A DNA stretch of 64,000 bases from the NCBI GenBank assembly GCA_029379385.1, contig CM055617.1, positions 11,131,532-11,195,531 on the forward strand, given 5' to 3'. Origin of the DNA: Quillaja saponaria (Eukaryota; Streptophyta; Magnoliopsida; Fabales; Quillajaceae). The notes beneath the pieces are model-generated. The model saw nothing but the letters and a program-made list of their open reading frames with translations. It ran no database searches and was not told the origin of the DNA. Position numbers and translations under genes: made by a program. Shown here piece by piece: positions 1 through 12,673 of this stretch (positions within the stretch are counted from its first letter, which is position 1; each line of letters opens with the position of its first letter).

Positions 1-2280
1 TAAATTATACTTTTTTAATTAGTGTGGTTTGAAAATTATTCGACTACAACTTGTGGACCATATATATGAGGAAATGAATTGGTACGTTTGAAGAATTCTC
101 AAGTTCATACATGCATCATCCAATGATGATGTGTTAAGACAAGCTTAGCATAATTAGTTGGAGACCAAATTTGCAGTTGAATCATAATTAACAATGGAGA
201 AGAAAGAATTTCCATTTGTTAAACTTTGGGAAGGAGGATGACTAATTTATTACCTACCTATTGACAAAACTGCTTCTTACTTCTCAAGGCAATCTTAATT
301 GGGAAATGTCAGATCAACTTTGTTGACTTCTAATGCAGTAAAGTTATTATTTTTGTTAACTTGCCCCCAAGCATTATGTGGCTTAGCATTGTCTTTATCA
401 ATACAAGAATAAGATATGCATTAGATAATTTTTCATCCCAAACTCAGCTTCCTATAGTAGTCTTACAAGAATTCCAAGTATTTAATTTTGATCAACAACA
501 AAAGAACTGACATAACCAAGAAGTAGACTGTCATTTTTTTTTCTTTTAAGTTAATTCTGTGTAGAGAGTGGGTGAGTGAATAAGTTTTTTGGGATCGAGA
601 CTATTTATCTAAAATTTAAAAATCAATAATACTATATCAAATGATTAATTCACTTAAAATTTTGAATTGAACTATTAAGTAAAACTCATGAACATCTTAT
701 CCTTGCAATATTATCAAACTCCAAGTACATATATAAGGATTCTGGAAATCAAACAAGAGAAATGTCTCCTTTTAATTTAAATATACTTGCCACAAATCCT
801 ATCACTTTCCTAATACAATATTTTAAAGAATATAGTATCCAAGGCTCCTCAAGGAAATCATTTGGACCATTTTTTCTCCAATTTGACAAAGAGGGCATTT
901 CAGATTTTGGGACAGAAGAGGAATCACTTACTTCCAGATTTAGGTTTGGCTACAAGACACCCAAAAATGAATCGTTATCTGTGACATGTGGGTATGAAAA
1001 ATGAATTAGATGCATGATAGATATTCCAAAATTAAGTAATAAAAGTAGATTCTTCATATAAAACATTAAATAGGACTGACAGACATTAAATATATATATA
1101 TATTTGTATTTAAATGGTTCGCATATAAAATTTATCTACGTTTATCAAATTATTTTTTTAAACACGTCAGATTTTTATAATTTTGATTCAGGACAGCGGT
1201 CCGAAACATTGCCACGTATAAAATTAAACTACAAAGAGGAGCTAGGCTAATAATATACAAGTCCCAGTCTAACGTACCATGATAAATTAAACAGTAGGAT
1301 TTATGTCTTCTTGTGTGCATGGGGGTTGACATTTCAATATATTAAGTGTGATTAAGAATCTTTCAAAGAATTACACGTTTTTTTAATTATTTCATGGATG
1401 AAGACGTCCAACCTAGCATTACTATACATACATCAATTTCTTGTGCACTATAATATAAAATGTAATGAATCAAACTTAATTATAGTAATACTATTTTGTT
1501 GACCCATAAAGGAGAATCTTGTCTGATAATAATAGTGTTACATTGTTTGTTCTTTTGTGATCATTGTGGTCGAGATTATCTCTTACATATGCCATAGTTT
1601 TATTTTAATTTTTAAAATATTTATAGATTAATGGAGTTTTAGATAATCAATGTTACACATATTTGTTTAATTTTCTATGCATTTGGAATGTACCCAGGAA
1701 GTTGCATTGGAATGAAGGTGTTTTAGATTGGGAATAGGTAAAATTGACTGTAGAATGAGTGAACCAGCATGGACATGACCAAAGTTAAGTGTATTTTTGG
1801 TGCTTGTTTTCAAGGAATTTATTTTTTTAGTAAAATAATATTTATTGTCTTCAAAGTTTACTATTTTTGTTAATTTCATCTTTAAAATATTTTTTCAGTC
1901 AATTCAAGCCCATAACTTTAAATATATTTTACCTCCATCTAACATAGTCAGTATTTTAGATAGAAATTGTTGACATTACATAATATATTTTTATCACATT
2001 AATGTAGAGTTGGCAAAAAAAAAAAAAAAAAAGAACGAAATTCTCTTTATCACTCCTCTATAGCGTCATTTCTCTCACGGCTCTCTCATGCATCCTCTTT
2101 CTCTAATTCCTCTTTTTTATTCCTCTAAAAATAATGAAATACTTAGATTTTATTTTATGATTGTGAAATTTTAAAAATTGACCTGTTTTGTTTAATTTTT
2201 CATTTTTTTACTGATTTATATTTAACTAATAAGAAATTTGACCAGTTTGATAATTTTTTTAAATATTTCTATATCTAGAG
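1..2280. other. Intergenic AT-rich DNA, no gene recognised
   Basis: Open frames here are short (80 codons or fewer), resemble no family I know and show no exon-like clustering. An A run of about 17 bases lies near 2016-2032 and a short (TA)n near 1090. I see no promoter, RNA gene or transposon terminus that I can defend. Confidence 0.6.
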
Positions 2281-2370
2281 AGAGAAATATAAAAAGGAAT
2301 AAAAGAGTGAAACAAAATATTTTTAGGATGAAATTGAAAATATATGATATTATCGGAACTACATACGTTG

Positions 2371-3118
2371 TTAAGAAATGTATTAGATTGGAATTATTGT
2401 ATTTTGATATTGAATTGTAAGGATGTAATTTTATTCATCATGTCATCACCTATATATCTACAAGAATGACATAATTATAAGAAAGAGTAAATTAAAGAAT
2501 CTGCATAATTGTGTCTGATTTCATGTTTAATTCTTGGCTAAATGGTCAACAGTTGTGGTTGATCTTCTATACAAGAATTGTAGAATGATGTCTGCCAATA
2601 CTACTCTCTCAATTAGTTGAAGCATGTAGATTGACTGTCCAACTTGAATAGAAACAATGAATTTGAACTTGTAAAACATGTTTGCCAACAAAAAGCAGAA
2701 TGAAAAGTTCTTTTGTATGGGTTTACAAGAATCCATAAATTTTGGTGCTTGAGTATTTAGTGTTGAAAAAACAATAAAGTTTAATTAGGAGCAAAGTTTA
2801 GGTAATTCATTGGAATTGAAAGTAAAGAAGAAAAGAGTTTTGAATTGTTTGGAATGGAGAGTGAGGTGAAAATTGGATTTAGGAATAATGAAACGATTAT
2901 TTTCTTGTTCTTTCGCATGATTACGGAAGTAAAAAGTGGAAGAACAAGAAAGTTAGCACAAATCCACTCTGATATTATCTTAAGAAATGTATTGGATTGT
3001 AATGGCTGTATTTTGATATTGAATAGGAAAGTTGTAATTTATTTATCATAGCATCACATATATACACAAGAATGACATAGAAAAGAGTAAATTAAAGAAT
3101 CTGAATAATTGTGTATTA
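2371..3118. repeat. Direct repeat pair of about 140 bp
   Basis: The stretches at about 2371-2520 and 2981-3118 are clearly alike. Both run from TAAGAAATGTATT through GTATTTTGATATTGAAT to AGTAAATTAAAGAATCTG. They lie in the same orientation about 610 bp apart. No coding content is recognised. The pair belongs to a larger block of duplicated non-coding DNA that continues to 5.5 kb. Confidence 0.75.
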
Positions 3119-3119
3119 G

Positions 3120-4835
3120 AATTGTGGCATTATATCTATCAATATATATAATTTTGTTTTACTATCTCAACAAATTATATTTAAAGTTATATCAATAATT
3201 TCTATCTAAAATACATATGATATTAGGTTGGAGAAAACATTGCAAACGTTTTGAAATCTGTGAAAAATAATTAATTGATTGAGATAATACATTTTAGAAC
3301 AAAATTAACAAAAAATATAATATTTTAAACCCATCAGATTTTAAATTAACCAACGACGACTGCTTGAAAATTTATCCCATTCTTCATTTATTCCTCCACA
3401 AAAAAGGTTAATGGATAGAGTTTGGCCTAAGTTAGGCAAAACTAGATCAAGGGGAATAATATAAGCTATTAGTCGACCCGGTGGGTTTTTTCTATGATTC
3501 ATGCAAAGTCTTTAAATGGTGTTTGTATTTGATTATAATTAAAAAAATTAGATATTGAATGTCTAGTTATAAATTTTTCTGGATTATAATAATGTTAGTT
3601 TTAAAAAAATTTCTGATTATAATTAGAAGAAAGGTCATAACTTATTTTTTTCAACTTATAATCAGGTTTCATAGTAATTATATTTGACTAAGTAAAAGAC
3701 TATGATATCCATGTCATTTTCATGAATAATACCTTAATTCCCTTAGCACACCACCCTAACTTAACACCAATGCTCTTTTTGAAAATTTTGATGGAAAATA
3801 TCAAATATTGACTTAACTTTTAATGTCTAGTTAGAAATTTTTCTGGAGAATAATCATGTTATTTTTCTAAAAAATTCTGATTATAATTAGAAGAAAGTCA
3901 TAACAAATTTTTTTCTACTTATAATCAGGTTTCATAGTAATTATGTTTGACCAAATAAAAGATTATGATATCCATGCCATTTTCATAAATAATACGTTAA
4001 TACCCTTAGCACACCACCTTAACTTAACACCAATGCTCTTTTTGATAATTTTGATAGAAAATAATCAACTAAGTGATTATTTTATCAAATATTGACCTAA
4101 CTTTAATCAATTACTTCACAATTATTACCACATACAATATACAATTTATAGCATAATTTAAAATTCAATTAAAATCAGTAAATAAGTGATAATCTAATTA
4201 CAAATTATAATCATATAATTTTAAATGAAAACAAACATCTTCTAAAACTAGACCTTTGATGGGCATTCCAATTCTCAATTTTCTTATGGGCCTATTAATT
4301 TGTTATGCAGTTACAAATGATCATTTTCGTTGATTAAGAAAAATTAAATTTGTTTTATCATTTTTGTGGTTAATTTTTTTATAAGAATCGTGCCATGATA
4401 TCTGCCAATATATGTAATTTTTTTTTATCAAGTTAATACAAATATTATAAAAATATATATATATATTTAAGCTATTTAATCAGTAATTTCTGTCTAAAAT
4501 ACATATGATATTAGGTTGGAGAAAAATATTATGAATGTTTTGAAAATTGTGGGACAAACTTAATTGATTGAGATAATACTTTATAGAATAAAATTAATAA
4601 AAAATATATTATTTTAAACCCGTCAAAATTTCAAATAACCAATGATTACTGCTTGAGATTTTAACCCCATTCTCCATTTATTCCTCACGAAAAAGGTTAA
4701 TGGATAGAGTTGGGCCTAAGTTAGGCAAAACTAGATTAAGGAGAATAATATAACCTATTAGTTGACCCACTGTGTTTTTCCATGGTTCATGTGAAGTCCT
4801 TAGGCTGGTGTTTGTATTTAATTATAATATGCTCA
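3120..4835. repeat. Long direct repeat pair (3120-3540 and about 4385-4835)
   Basis: The two arms share many long blocks, including TGATATTAGGTTGGAGAAAA, CCTAAGTTAGGCAAAACTAG and a final GGTGTTTGTATTT. The similarity is gapped but collinear over about 420 bp. The arms flank the 264-bp tandem duplication at 3558-4104. This may be the remains of an old non-autonomous element or a local segmental duplication, but no terminal repeats or target duplication were found. Confidence 0.75.
3558..4104. repeat. Tandem duplication, unit about 264 bp, two copies
   Basis: Copy 1 begins with AATGTCTAGTTA at 3558 and copy 2 with the same word at 3822. Both contain GGTTTCATAGTAATTAT, a CTTAGCACACCACC block, AACACCAATGCTCTTTTTGA and a TCAAATATTGAC end. 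The copies differ by scattered substitutions and small gaps, so the duplication is not recent. Confidence 0.85.
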
Positions 4836-5188
4836 AATTTAAAAATAAAATATGATAGGCCTTGTTCCATATTTTCATACACGTTTTACTTAACACTAAA
4901 AACACTGTAGGTATGGTTCGATCGTACTACATATGTGTAAATGACTATTTTGATTCCCCGTATTCCAAAAAACTAAGTTTTACACACACAATACTATTAA
5001 CTTGCATAATTTTTCTATTGGCCCTCCAAATAATGTTTTATCTTTTCTTGTAAGTATTATTTGACACTAATTGCAATATGGTTAGCTTATCCTAAATATG
5101 TGTAAATGATTATTTTGCTCATCCTGTGAAACTCCTTTTATACAAGTGTACGTTAACGTTGTCTATTTAGGAATTTAGAATTACCACA

Positions 5189-5515
5189 GACTTTGCAATG
5201 ACATTTAATGATTCCAGAGTTAATATATCTTGTATTTTATAAATTCCCTAGATAGTACCCTATTATCCAAGACACGTCGACCTATCCAGCTGTAGGCAAT
5301 TGATGTTGTTTCTACATTCAGTAAAAATAAAGTCATAAGCATTACCACTGACTTTGCAAAGACACTCAATGATTCCAAAGTTAATGTATCTTGTATTTTG
5401 AAATGCAAAGTCAAGATTTTCTCCAACCCCACTATAAATTTTCAAAATAGTACCCAATTATCCAGGACACGTCGACCTATCAGCTATAGGCAACTAGCGT
5501 TGTTTCTGCATTAGT
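5189..5515. repeat. Tandem duplication, unit about 160-190 bp
   Basis: Both copies begin near GACTTTGCAA (about 5189 and 5350) and pass through AATGATTCC, AGTTAAT and TATCTTGTATTTT. Both reach GACACGTCGACCTATC and then a TAGGCAA...GTTGTTTCT end. The second copy carries extra sequence before GACACGTCGACC. Non-coding; small open frames on the minus strand are by-products. Confidence 0.75.
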
Positions 5516-6630
5516 AAAAAAAAAAAAAAAAAAAAATCACTTTTGTTGTGTAAAATTGGAAATGCCCAATTGAAAGGTATGTGAGAAAGTATGAAATGGT
5601 TATGGGTCCATGAAGACAACATTGAATTAACATCAGTGAGATTTTTCTGCCCACAATGTTGGATTATATGAAGGAAAACTACTTTTTTTTTTTTTTTTTT
5701 TTTAAGAAAAGAAAAGACAAATTTAAAAGCAATGATGCTTGAGTGTTTTTCCGTTAGACAAGACTGCATCAATTTTACCACCAACACATGTGGTCTTAGC
5801 AGTGCCTGTCGCTGGGTTGCATCAAAAAATTGATGAATCAAGCGGGTCAAGTTTTGAGTCAGGTTGACTAGTTGGGCAGTCGTTGGTGAAAATTTGAGGA
5901 GACACCATATGGCCACATGTCTATAGCCCAGTGGATTTGGGTAACGCTGAGATTTCTGTTTTGGGCCTTTTACTGATCGAACCAACCAAATCAACATGAC
6001 TCCAACATATTACATAATGCAATACAAATTAAAACAAGTACATGACACACTTAAAATTGAAAATAGAAATTAACACCAAATATCAACATATTACCGTTAC
6101 ATTTCCAAATTCAAACAGGAATGAAAATAGAAATTACAAGCCAAATAACTCAAGTAGAATAGGACAGCAGGTTGCTCATCCTTAATAACAGCAGCCAACA
6201 AACAGGCAAAAAAACAAAAACATAGATTGAGAGTTTAAGACAACAGGCCAATAAAGAGAAACAAATTAAGAAAATGTATTGAGTGTATACAAGTAATTGA
6301 AAATAGAAAATGCAGAGAAGTAAAACTGACAGAGAATTAGGAAATGAAGAGAAAATGTAAATGAAAATAAAAACCCTTACTATTTGTTCCACTTACATTA
6401 CTATCCATCTGTATAAAATAAAATGTTCCTATTATAGATACTGCAAAAGTAATGAATATACATTATACGTGATACATCAAGCTAAGTTTATGGAAGAGAA
6501 TTTACAATTACAGAGAAATCCTTAATGAATGTAGACATACATGATACATTATGCAATTTCATTCAAAAATCCTACATTTCAAAAATCGAAATTCAGGAAC
6601 ACTAAATTCAAATTTCTCAACCATCTTTAT
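5516..6630. other. Non-coding interval with poly(A) and poly(T) tracts
   Basis: A run of about 21 A at 5516-5536 and a run of about 20 T at 5683-5703 bracket 150 bp of unidentified sequence. The 167-codon minus-strand frame at 5494-5997 ends in runs of Lys and Phe read from these homopolymers and matches no family I recognise. Nothing else is supported up to 6630. Confidence 0.5.
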
Positions 6631-7690
6631 ATACACAAGCTAAACAGTCAACACACAAATTTAAGTCCGTTATTGTGGAAGCAGATAATAATTTTCTTAT
6701 TTTTTTGAAGTAATACGTTCAGCGTCCAAAGTGGCAGACGTTGATAATTTTTCCAAATTTAAGTTCCTAACTCTTCTTCTTTCACTCTTTGCTGCTCGAA
6801 ATTTCAGATTTTGCTATAAGTCTCTCAAGCTCGTTTCATTCCTAAAGATTCACTCCAGCAATTCTCGCTTAATCGAAGGCGATTAAGCAGCATCAATTTC
6901 TCTTGCCGAGCTATAAACTGGGTTTTGACAAACAACAAGGGCCGAAGAATTAGCCATTTTCGAGTGGGAACGACAGTCCCTTCCTTGAACTACTGACTGC
7001 TTGAGAGGTTATGTTTCTTGACATCACTTTTGTGGTAGGTTTCATTGGTTTACTTTTTCGTTTAAAAAATATTGGATTTAAGACTTTGGGTTTGAGGCAT
7101 TTCTATTTGATAGGCTTGGATAGAAATATTCTCGGAAGAGGATTCTTGGATAAAGGAAACTAATTAGGTCTTTCCATTTTGTTGGTAATACTCAGGAGCA
7201 TTTCAAAATGTAGACTATTTCTTAAACATCTACTTGGTGATGCCCTTAGTTATCTGATTACTAAGGGTACGTACTAAGGAGTCAATTTCATCTATCCTTT
7301 TCCTTTATGAAAGACTAAGAGCACTTCGTTCAAATCATAGTTAAAGTTTGTATCCAATTTGTTCTTTATCTTGGTTCAGATTTCAAATTCAATTTTAGTC
7401 ACTGTGTTAAAGATAATATGAATCTTTGTCTCTTGGAATCTGATATTAATTACTTGGCTTTTGCTTGATATTGGGTCTTTATTTAAGTAAAGAGGATACA
7501 AGAAATTGGGTCATTTTTTAGCTTGTTCGTTTGTTCAAGTATGCTGGGTGTCATCGTTTTGAAAAAAAGGTCATTTCTGAGTTTGTTCATCCGTAGATAT
7601 ATGCTGGCTCCTTTTTAGATTAAGATGGTTCTGCTAAGTGGTCAAATTTGATGCTTTGTTTGATAACTTGTGAATTTTGTTTTCTTGTAA

Positions 7691-9246
7691 GAACTAGATT
7701 TGCTGAAAGAATATGCTTTATGTATACAAATTGATTGGGCCAGTACTTTTGAAGCAGGATTTGGCTGCGGCCAATGCAAATGTTCGCAAGAGAATTAAGT
7801 ATATCTCTGCTAAATTGTAAGCTTCCACATCTTCCCTTCCCTAAACTCAAATCCCAGCAATTGTTTTCTCTACTTAGCTGATTATTAACAAGTTAAACCA
7901 ATAAAATTAGAATGAAGTATGTCTACTTCCTATCTTGATTGATTTATTAGATTGTGGGTTCCTGGATATTAATAGAACAATGGGCAAGTTAATGTGGAGC
8001 CCCCATAAATCCCCTTCTGTCTGATATTACTTGGTTGATATAATTGAAACTTGAGTTTAGCTTTTTTGCTCTCCTAAATATTTTGGTATAACACTTCTTT
8101 GGTTACCTTTTGAGCACTGAATAGTTTTTATGTTCATATATTAGACCTTCAAATTTATTTCAGGATTGTAGTTGGGAGGTCATTAGTGGCAGATTAATGA
8201 ACTGATTGCTTAATTTGAAGTTGATTTTATCCATCTAATGGGTAAAGGCAACAAAGAAATTAAAACCGGGATTAGTTTTTGAAAACCCCTTCTCCTTTGA
8301 CATTCTGTTTGCTCAACAGTATTGCAGTGAACGTCATGGATTTGAAATTTAAATGACATTCGCTTCTTTTGCAGCTTAACTTCACCATCTACAATTTAAA
8401 TGATTTCTCTGGCCCTTTTACCACTAACACATTTTTCAGATTTTCCATTAATGGATACTATGACATTCCAACAAACAAATAAAAGAGTTTCAAGTTGGTT
8501 TGCTTGGTATTAATGTTTGCTTTCCTATTTAATTATCTTGGTGAACACCAACATGATCTGTTAGATATTATATTTATATGATCCAATGGTGCATGATCTT
8601 CTCCTGCTATCTTTATCTTTAATATTCAACTATAGTCCATGATCTGTTAGAAACATCATCTATCAACCACTCAACCAATTAAAAAAAAAGACCATCTATA
8701 ATGGTTTTCACACAATGTAATTTAGTAGTCTGCTCATTTACATACTTCCTTTTCTTAGGACCTGGATGTAAATTTGTCTTGTTTGCACACTCTTTTCATC
8801 TCTTTTGCCTGCACTTGCATGTATTTATATGACTAGCACAATAATGCTTTGTATCTTATTTCTCTTTGTCATCATCTTCCCTTTCCAGATCCTCCCTCCA
8901 AGAAAATGATTAATGTTATTGTTGATGTTTGTTAGCATGGTTTTATTGTCACACTTACTAGTATAAGTGTATAACATTGTTTTAATTTCGTAGACATTCG
9001 AGTTTTCATTTCTTCCTTTTTGAGCTGCTAGTACGTTTGTTATTTATGCAGCTTTTTGGGCTATTGTTATAATTATCCTCATTATAGTTACTAGTCCTGG
9101 TTTTGATATTATCACTTTTGCAGTCTCCTACGATTGTTATTATTTTTGCATATATTTGTTATAAAACGGTTTTGTTTGCTATTAGGAAGCTGGTTGATGC
9201 AAGTCTTTAGAATTTGGAAGAGAAGCAAAACAACAAGAAAGAAATG
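7691..9246 (+). pseudogene. PFD6: Prefoldin subunit 6 gene fragment (broken, intron retained)
   Basis: Two exon remnants match the middle and C-terminal coiled-coil part of prefoldin subunit 6, a beta-type subunit of the hexameric co-chaperone that passes nascent actin and tubulin to the cytosolic chaperonin. Exon A (7691-7816) encodes ELDLL, then after a one-base frameshift VYKLIGPVLLKQDL and NANVRKRIKYISAKL. Exon B (9186-9246) encodes KLVDASL, a TAG where the family has Gln, and NLEEKQNNKKEM. A 1369-bp GT-AG intron in the expected phase separates them. The N-terminal exons and the last exon were not found. Because an intron is retained, this is a DNA-level copy rather than a processed retrocopy. 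It lies inside the candidate CACTA element, which suggests transduplication. It cannot encode a functional subunit. Confidence 0.8.
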
Positions 9247-9486
9247 GTATGTATACCTCATGTTTGACAGTTTCTTTTCATTTATGATATGAGCAGTTTT
9301 CATCTTCTTTTTATAATAGTTAAAGAATAGCAGCTCTAGCTAAAACCAGTTTTCATCTTCAGTTCCTATTTCTTTATAATTTCATTTGCAATGGCAATGA
9401 AAAGCTGAAACTAAGAACAGTACAAACTCTTGGTATGATAGTTATGTATCTTTCCTTTGTTTCTGTTTATCTCTGAGCTACTAATC

Positions 9487-10150
9487 AGTCTGCTTGTAGA
9501 TTCTCTGCATCCAACTGAGAGTTTCTATAAATGGGTTTGGAGGACTGATCAAACTACAGAAATATAATTTCCTTGCCAGATTTGATCCTATAACTCACAT
9601 CTTTTTCAACATCTAAAATTTGTGCATTAATTCTATTTCCTTTCAAATTGCTGGACATAATATTATCAATTTTTGGTAGTAGATCATTTGAGTAAGCTGT
9701 ACCAAAGACAATATTAGAAATAAAATTACCACCAGTTAAAGCATATGTCTCTCTGAATTCATGTAATGATATTTTATCATAGCAACTTAGTGATGGTGAT
9801 TGCAGGGCCACATTTCTTTTCCATTGATGTTGGATATATTCCCATTCATGACAACTGGAGTGGGAATAAAGAAATAGGAAGAAGATGTGCAAACACAACA
9901 AGTGAAGCTGCAAAATAGAAAAAGTTCGTGGCACAGTCATTTTGATACGCAACTTGAAACTAGGCTTCTGAATGGCATTTATGGACCGGCAAAAGAAAAT
10001 ATCAATTCAAAAGAATTAGTTGATGATAGATTTGGATCCCCTCCAATTGTACAAGAGTTTCTCAGTGAACCCATATTTCTCTCTAGTGGAGTCATTCCAA
10101 ATAGCATGCAGATAGACATCCATATGCAAGCCACTGATGAGGTTGGTTAA
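9487..10150. other. Unidentified exon-like segment
   Basis: Both strands are open here. The minus strand is open over 9554-9952, with a hydrophobic N-terminal stretch. The plus strand is open over about 9887-10150, giving a polar peptide with the words PPIVQEFLSEP and SSGVIPNSMQID. The plus-strand composition looks more like real protein and follows a pyrimidine-rich tract with CAG (about 9805). I recognise neither product. It lies just downstream of the prefoldin fragment, so it may be a second captured gene piece. A further Lys/Glu-rich stretch occurs at 10440-10620. Confidence 0.3.
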
Positions 10151-10620
10151 AGTTTCTCCTTCATATGTCTATTTCTCAGATATTGTAACTGTTGGCACTA
10201 AGATAAAACAGTGTGAAGTGCAGAGCATCTCAAGCACCTATTTACTTGTATATAACTTAAATACAAGTAAAAATAAATTTTATTTTGGTGAGCACTCTAG
10301 GGTCTTTATGGAATATAAATATCAAGTTTCTGCATATAATTTGGATTAGATTATGTTTTTTCACATAGATGAAAAAAAAACTTGGTCTTACTTTGACTGC
10401 AAGGTTTCCTTATTTGTTATTGGAGCTCTTTTTTTCTATGGCATTTCATTTGGCAAATAAAATTCAAGAAAAAAAGAAAAGACAAGTGTTGGAAAAGCAC
10501 AAAAGAAGACCATTGAATCTAAAGCAGAGAAAATTCTGGCATTGTTTTTGAAAGAAACCTAATGAGGGATGAACTTGCTACAATTGAAGGATCTCAACCA
10601 CCACCCTCTTCATCTCATGT

Positions 10621-12240
10621 AATTAACATAAAACTTGATTTTATATTTTTTACTTATAATTTTAACTTTTGTGAATATTTTAACCAAGAGAATCCATTTC
10701 TGTTTTGGCTATGGTAAAGATCTTTCATTCCTTTTTATATATAAATCAACAAAACTAAGGGTTTGTAGGTTATCGGTTAAGAAAAGAAAGAGCTATCATT
10801 TTTGTTGTCCATTACTCTATTTATATACTAAATTGATACTAACAAGGGAAAAATATGTGAAGGAAAAGGAGGTTAAACGAGAAGAAGGAGCATCCTTCGT
10901 TATGATGCTCTTTGTTCATGCTTGGATGATGGAATATTCTTATATTTGAATTGTTTGATTTATAGCATGTTGATTTGCATTGTCATTTATGTCAAATCAC
11001 ACATCTATGAGTAAATTTGATAGAGTTACCTTTCTTTTTTCCTTGTTTTGTTTTGCTGGAAACATCTTCAATTTTTACAATGTTCCTTACCTTGAAAAAT
11101 TATTATGCTTTCAATGCCCTTTTTCTATTTGATTGTCTTTACACGTAAAGTATGTTTAATTTTTAAAACTTGAATAGAGTATTAGTGCAATTTGAGCTCT
11201 CTTAGCAAGTTATGCCAAGGGAAGATATTAATATTGTCTTTATTAATGACTTTTGGCTTGGAGTTCTTCGGAAAATGTGGAATCACATAAATGCACCATT
11301 TTATTTTATTTTTTGTAGTTTAAGGCTCTTGTTGAGATTGTTGATTCTCTTTTTCTCAAGTTCAGTGGACATGCACTGTATTTTCTTTTGTGTTTCTTCA
11401 TTGTTGTAGGAGCCAGCAAATTAGTTATTAGATTAAGAAATGTAAATAATTTTTAGTGTTACATCAATATAAGATTGAGTTTTTTTCCAATGTAGGAATT
11501 GCTGGTTACTAATCTTGCTTAGTTGCAAAACAAGTTTTTCAAATATGCTTTCTTTGATTGATTAATTTTAGAGCTTGTAGAATCATCTTATGTCATGTTA
11601 TACCAGTGCCTCAAAATTGTACTCAGGTCATAAGAATGTAGTTATACCTTTGAATTAATTGGTTCTTTGTTACCTGGATGAGTTTTTCTCTGGCTGTTGG
11701 TGCTTGGATTTTTTGGTTTTGATTGATTATAACAAGTACTTGTTAAAATTGTAGGATAAGGGAAGTAGTCCTAAACTCATTTTGTAATCAATCTATTTTT
11801 TTTTTAATAAAACTTTCTTGTTAAAAAAAAATCAGTTCATTGGTATACATAGATGAATACAGTTCTTCTAAGCTTTACATTTGTATGATCATATCTTTCT
11901 TAACCACTTATATTTACTTAACAAACTTAATAATTTGTTTGGAACTTGTTGATTCTACATTCAAGGCGCTTCTTCATAAGTCGCTCGATAATCACCTCAT
12001 AATCCGATAGACAATGAGCAAGAGGAGCACGCTTGGAGATGTGTAGTTTTAGATTTATTTATTTGTTATTAACAAACTTAACAATTTTATATATGGTTTA
12101 TGTTTTGTAATTTGAATGATTTGTTACTATTTTGAATTTTCAAAGATTAAAAAATGATCAATTTTTATTGTAGTATCAATTTTATGAATGATTTGATATT
12201 TATTAAGTATATCATAAATAAATAAAAATAAAATTAAAAA
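10621..12240. other. Non-coding interior of the candidate CACTA element
   Basis: Short open frames only, rich in Phe and Leu as expected from T-rich DNA. No domain, RNA gene or repeat structure could be supported between the last exon-like stretch and the right subterminal repeats. Confidence 0.45.
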
Positions 12241-12673
12241 GCAGAATAAAACAATTAAAAATTCGTTACTATAAGCGTCCGAATATTGTATTATCAGCAT
12301 CAGCTGTAAGTGGATGTTGATACATACAAAAATCTCCGCCTATTAGCTTTCACTCAGTGGACTGCTTTCGAGTAGTGGAAGCTGATAATTTTTTAAAGCC
12401 TATTGGCATTCATTATTAGTGTCCGCATTCATTTTTAGTGTCTATGTGGATATTAATAATATTATCAAAGGGCATGTTATCATGTGCATTATCAGCTTTC
12501 ACTTTCTGTGAATGTGATATTGCTTTTTCTTGTAGTGCCACTCCGATTCAATGGACTACCAACAGTGACGATTGTTTTCATCGTATTTTAGTCGTTGTCA
12601 GCAAATTGTTATTGCTGACAGTATATTAGCCACTATAGTTTTGTTGTCAGCTTTAAAACCGTTTTTTGAAGTG

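Larger units (their letters stand above)
6631..12537. mobile_element. Candidate decayed CACTA (En/Spm) element with captured host sequence
   Basis: The right border reads TGCTTTTTCTTGTAGTG at 12521-12537. Its reverse complement begins CACTACAAGAAAAAGCA, a canonical CACTA terminus. Just inside are subterminal words such as TATCAGCTTTCACT and GTGGAAGCTGATAAT (12290-12510). A matching word, GTGGAAGCAGATAAT, lies at 6675. About 45 bp before it a degraded ACACAAGCTAAACA near 6631 may be the other terminus, so the left border is only approximate. No transposase domain is visible inside. The interior carries a prefoldin 6 fragment and other exon-like pieces. The 3-bp target duplication could not be verified. 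An alternative right end is the TTTTTTGAAGTG at 12662-12673. Confidence 0.42.

Noticed and set aside
5494..5997. 167-codon minus-strand open frame
   Set aside because: Its ends are Lys and Phe runs from homopolymers, the middle matches no family, and it overlaps non-coding repeats.
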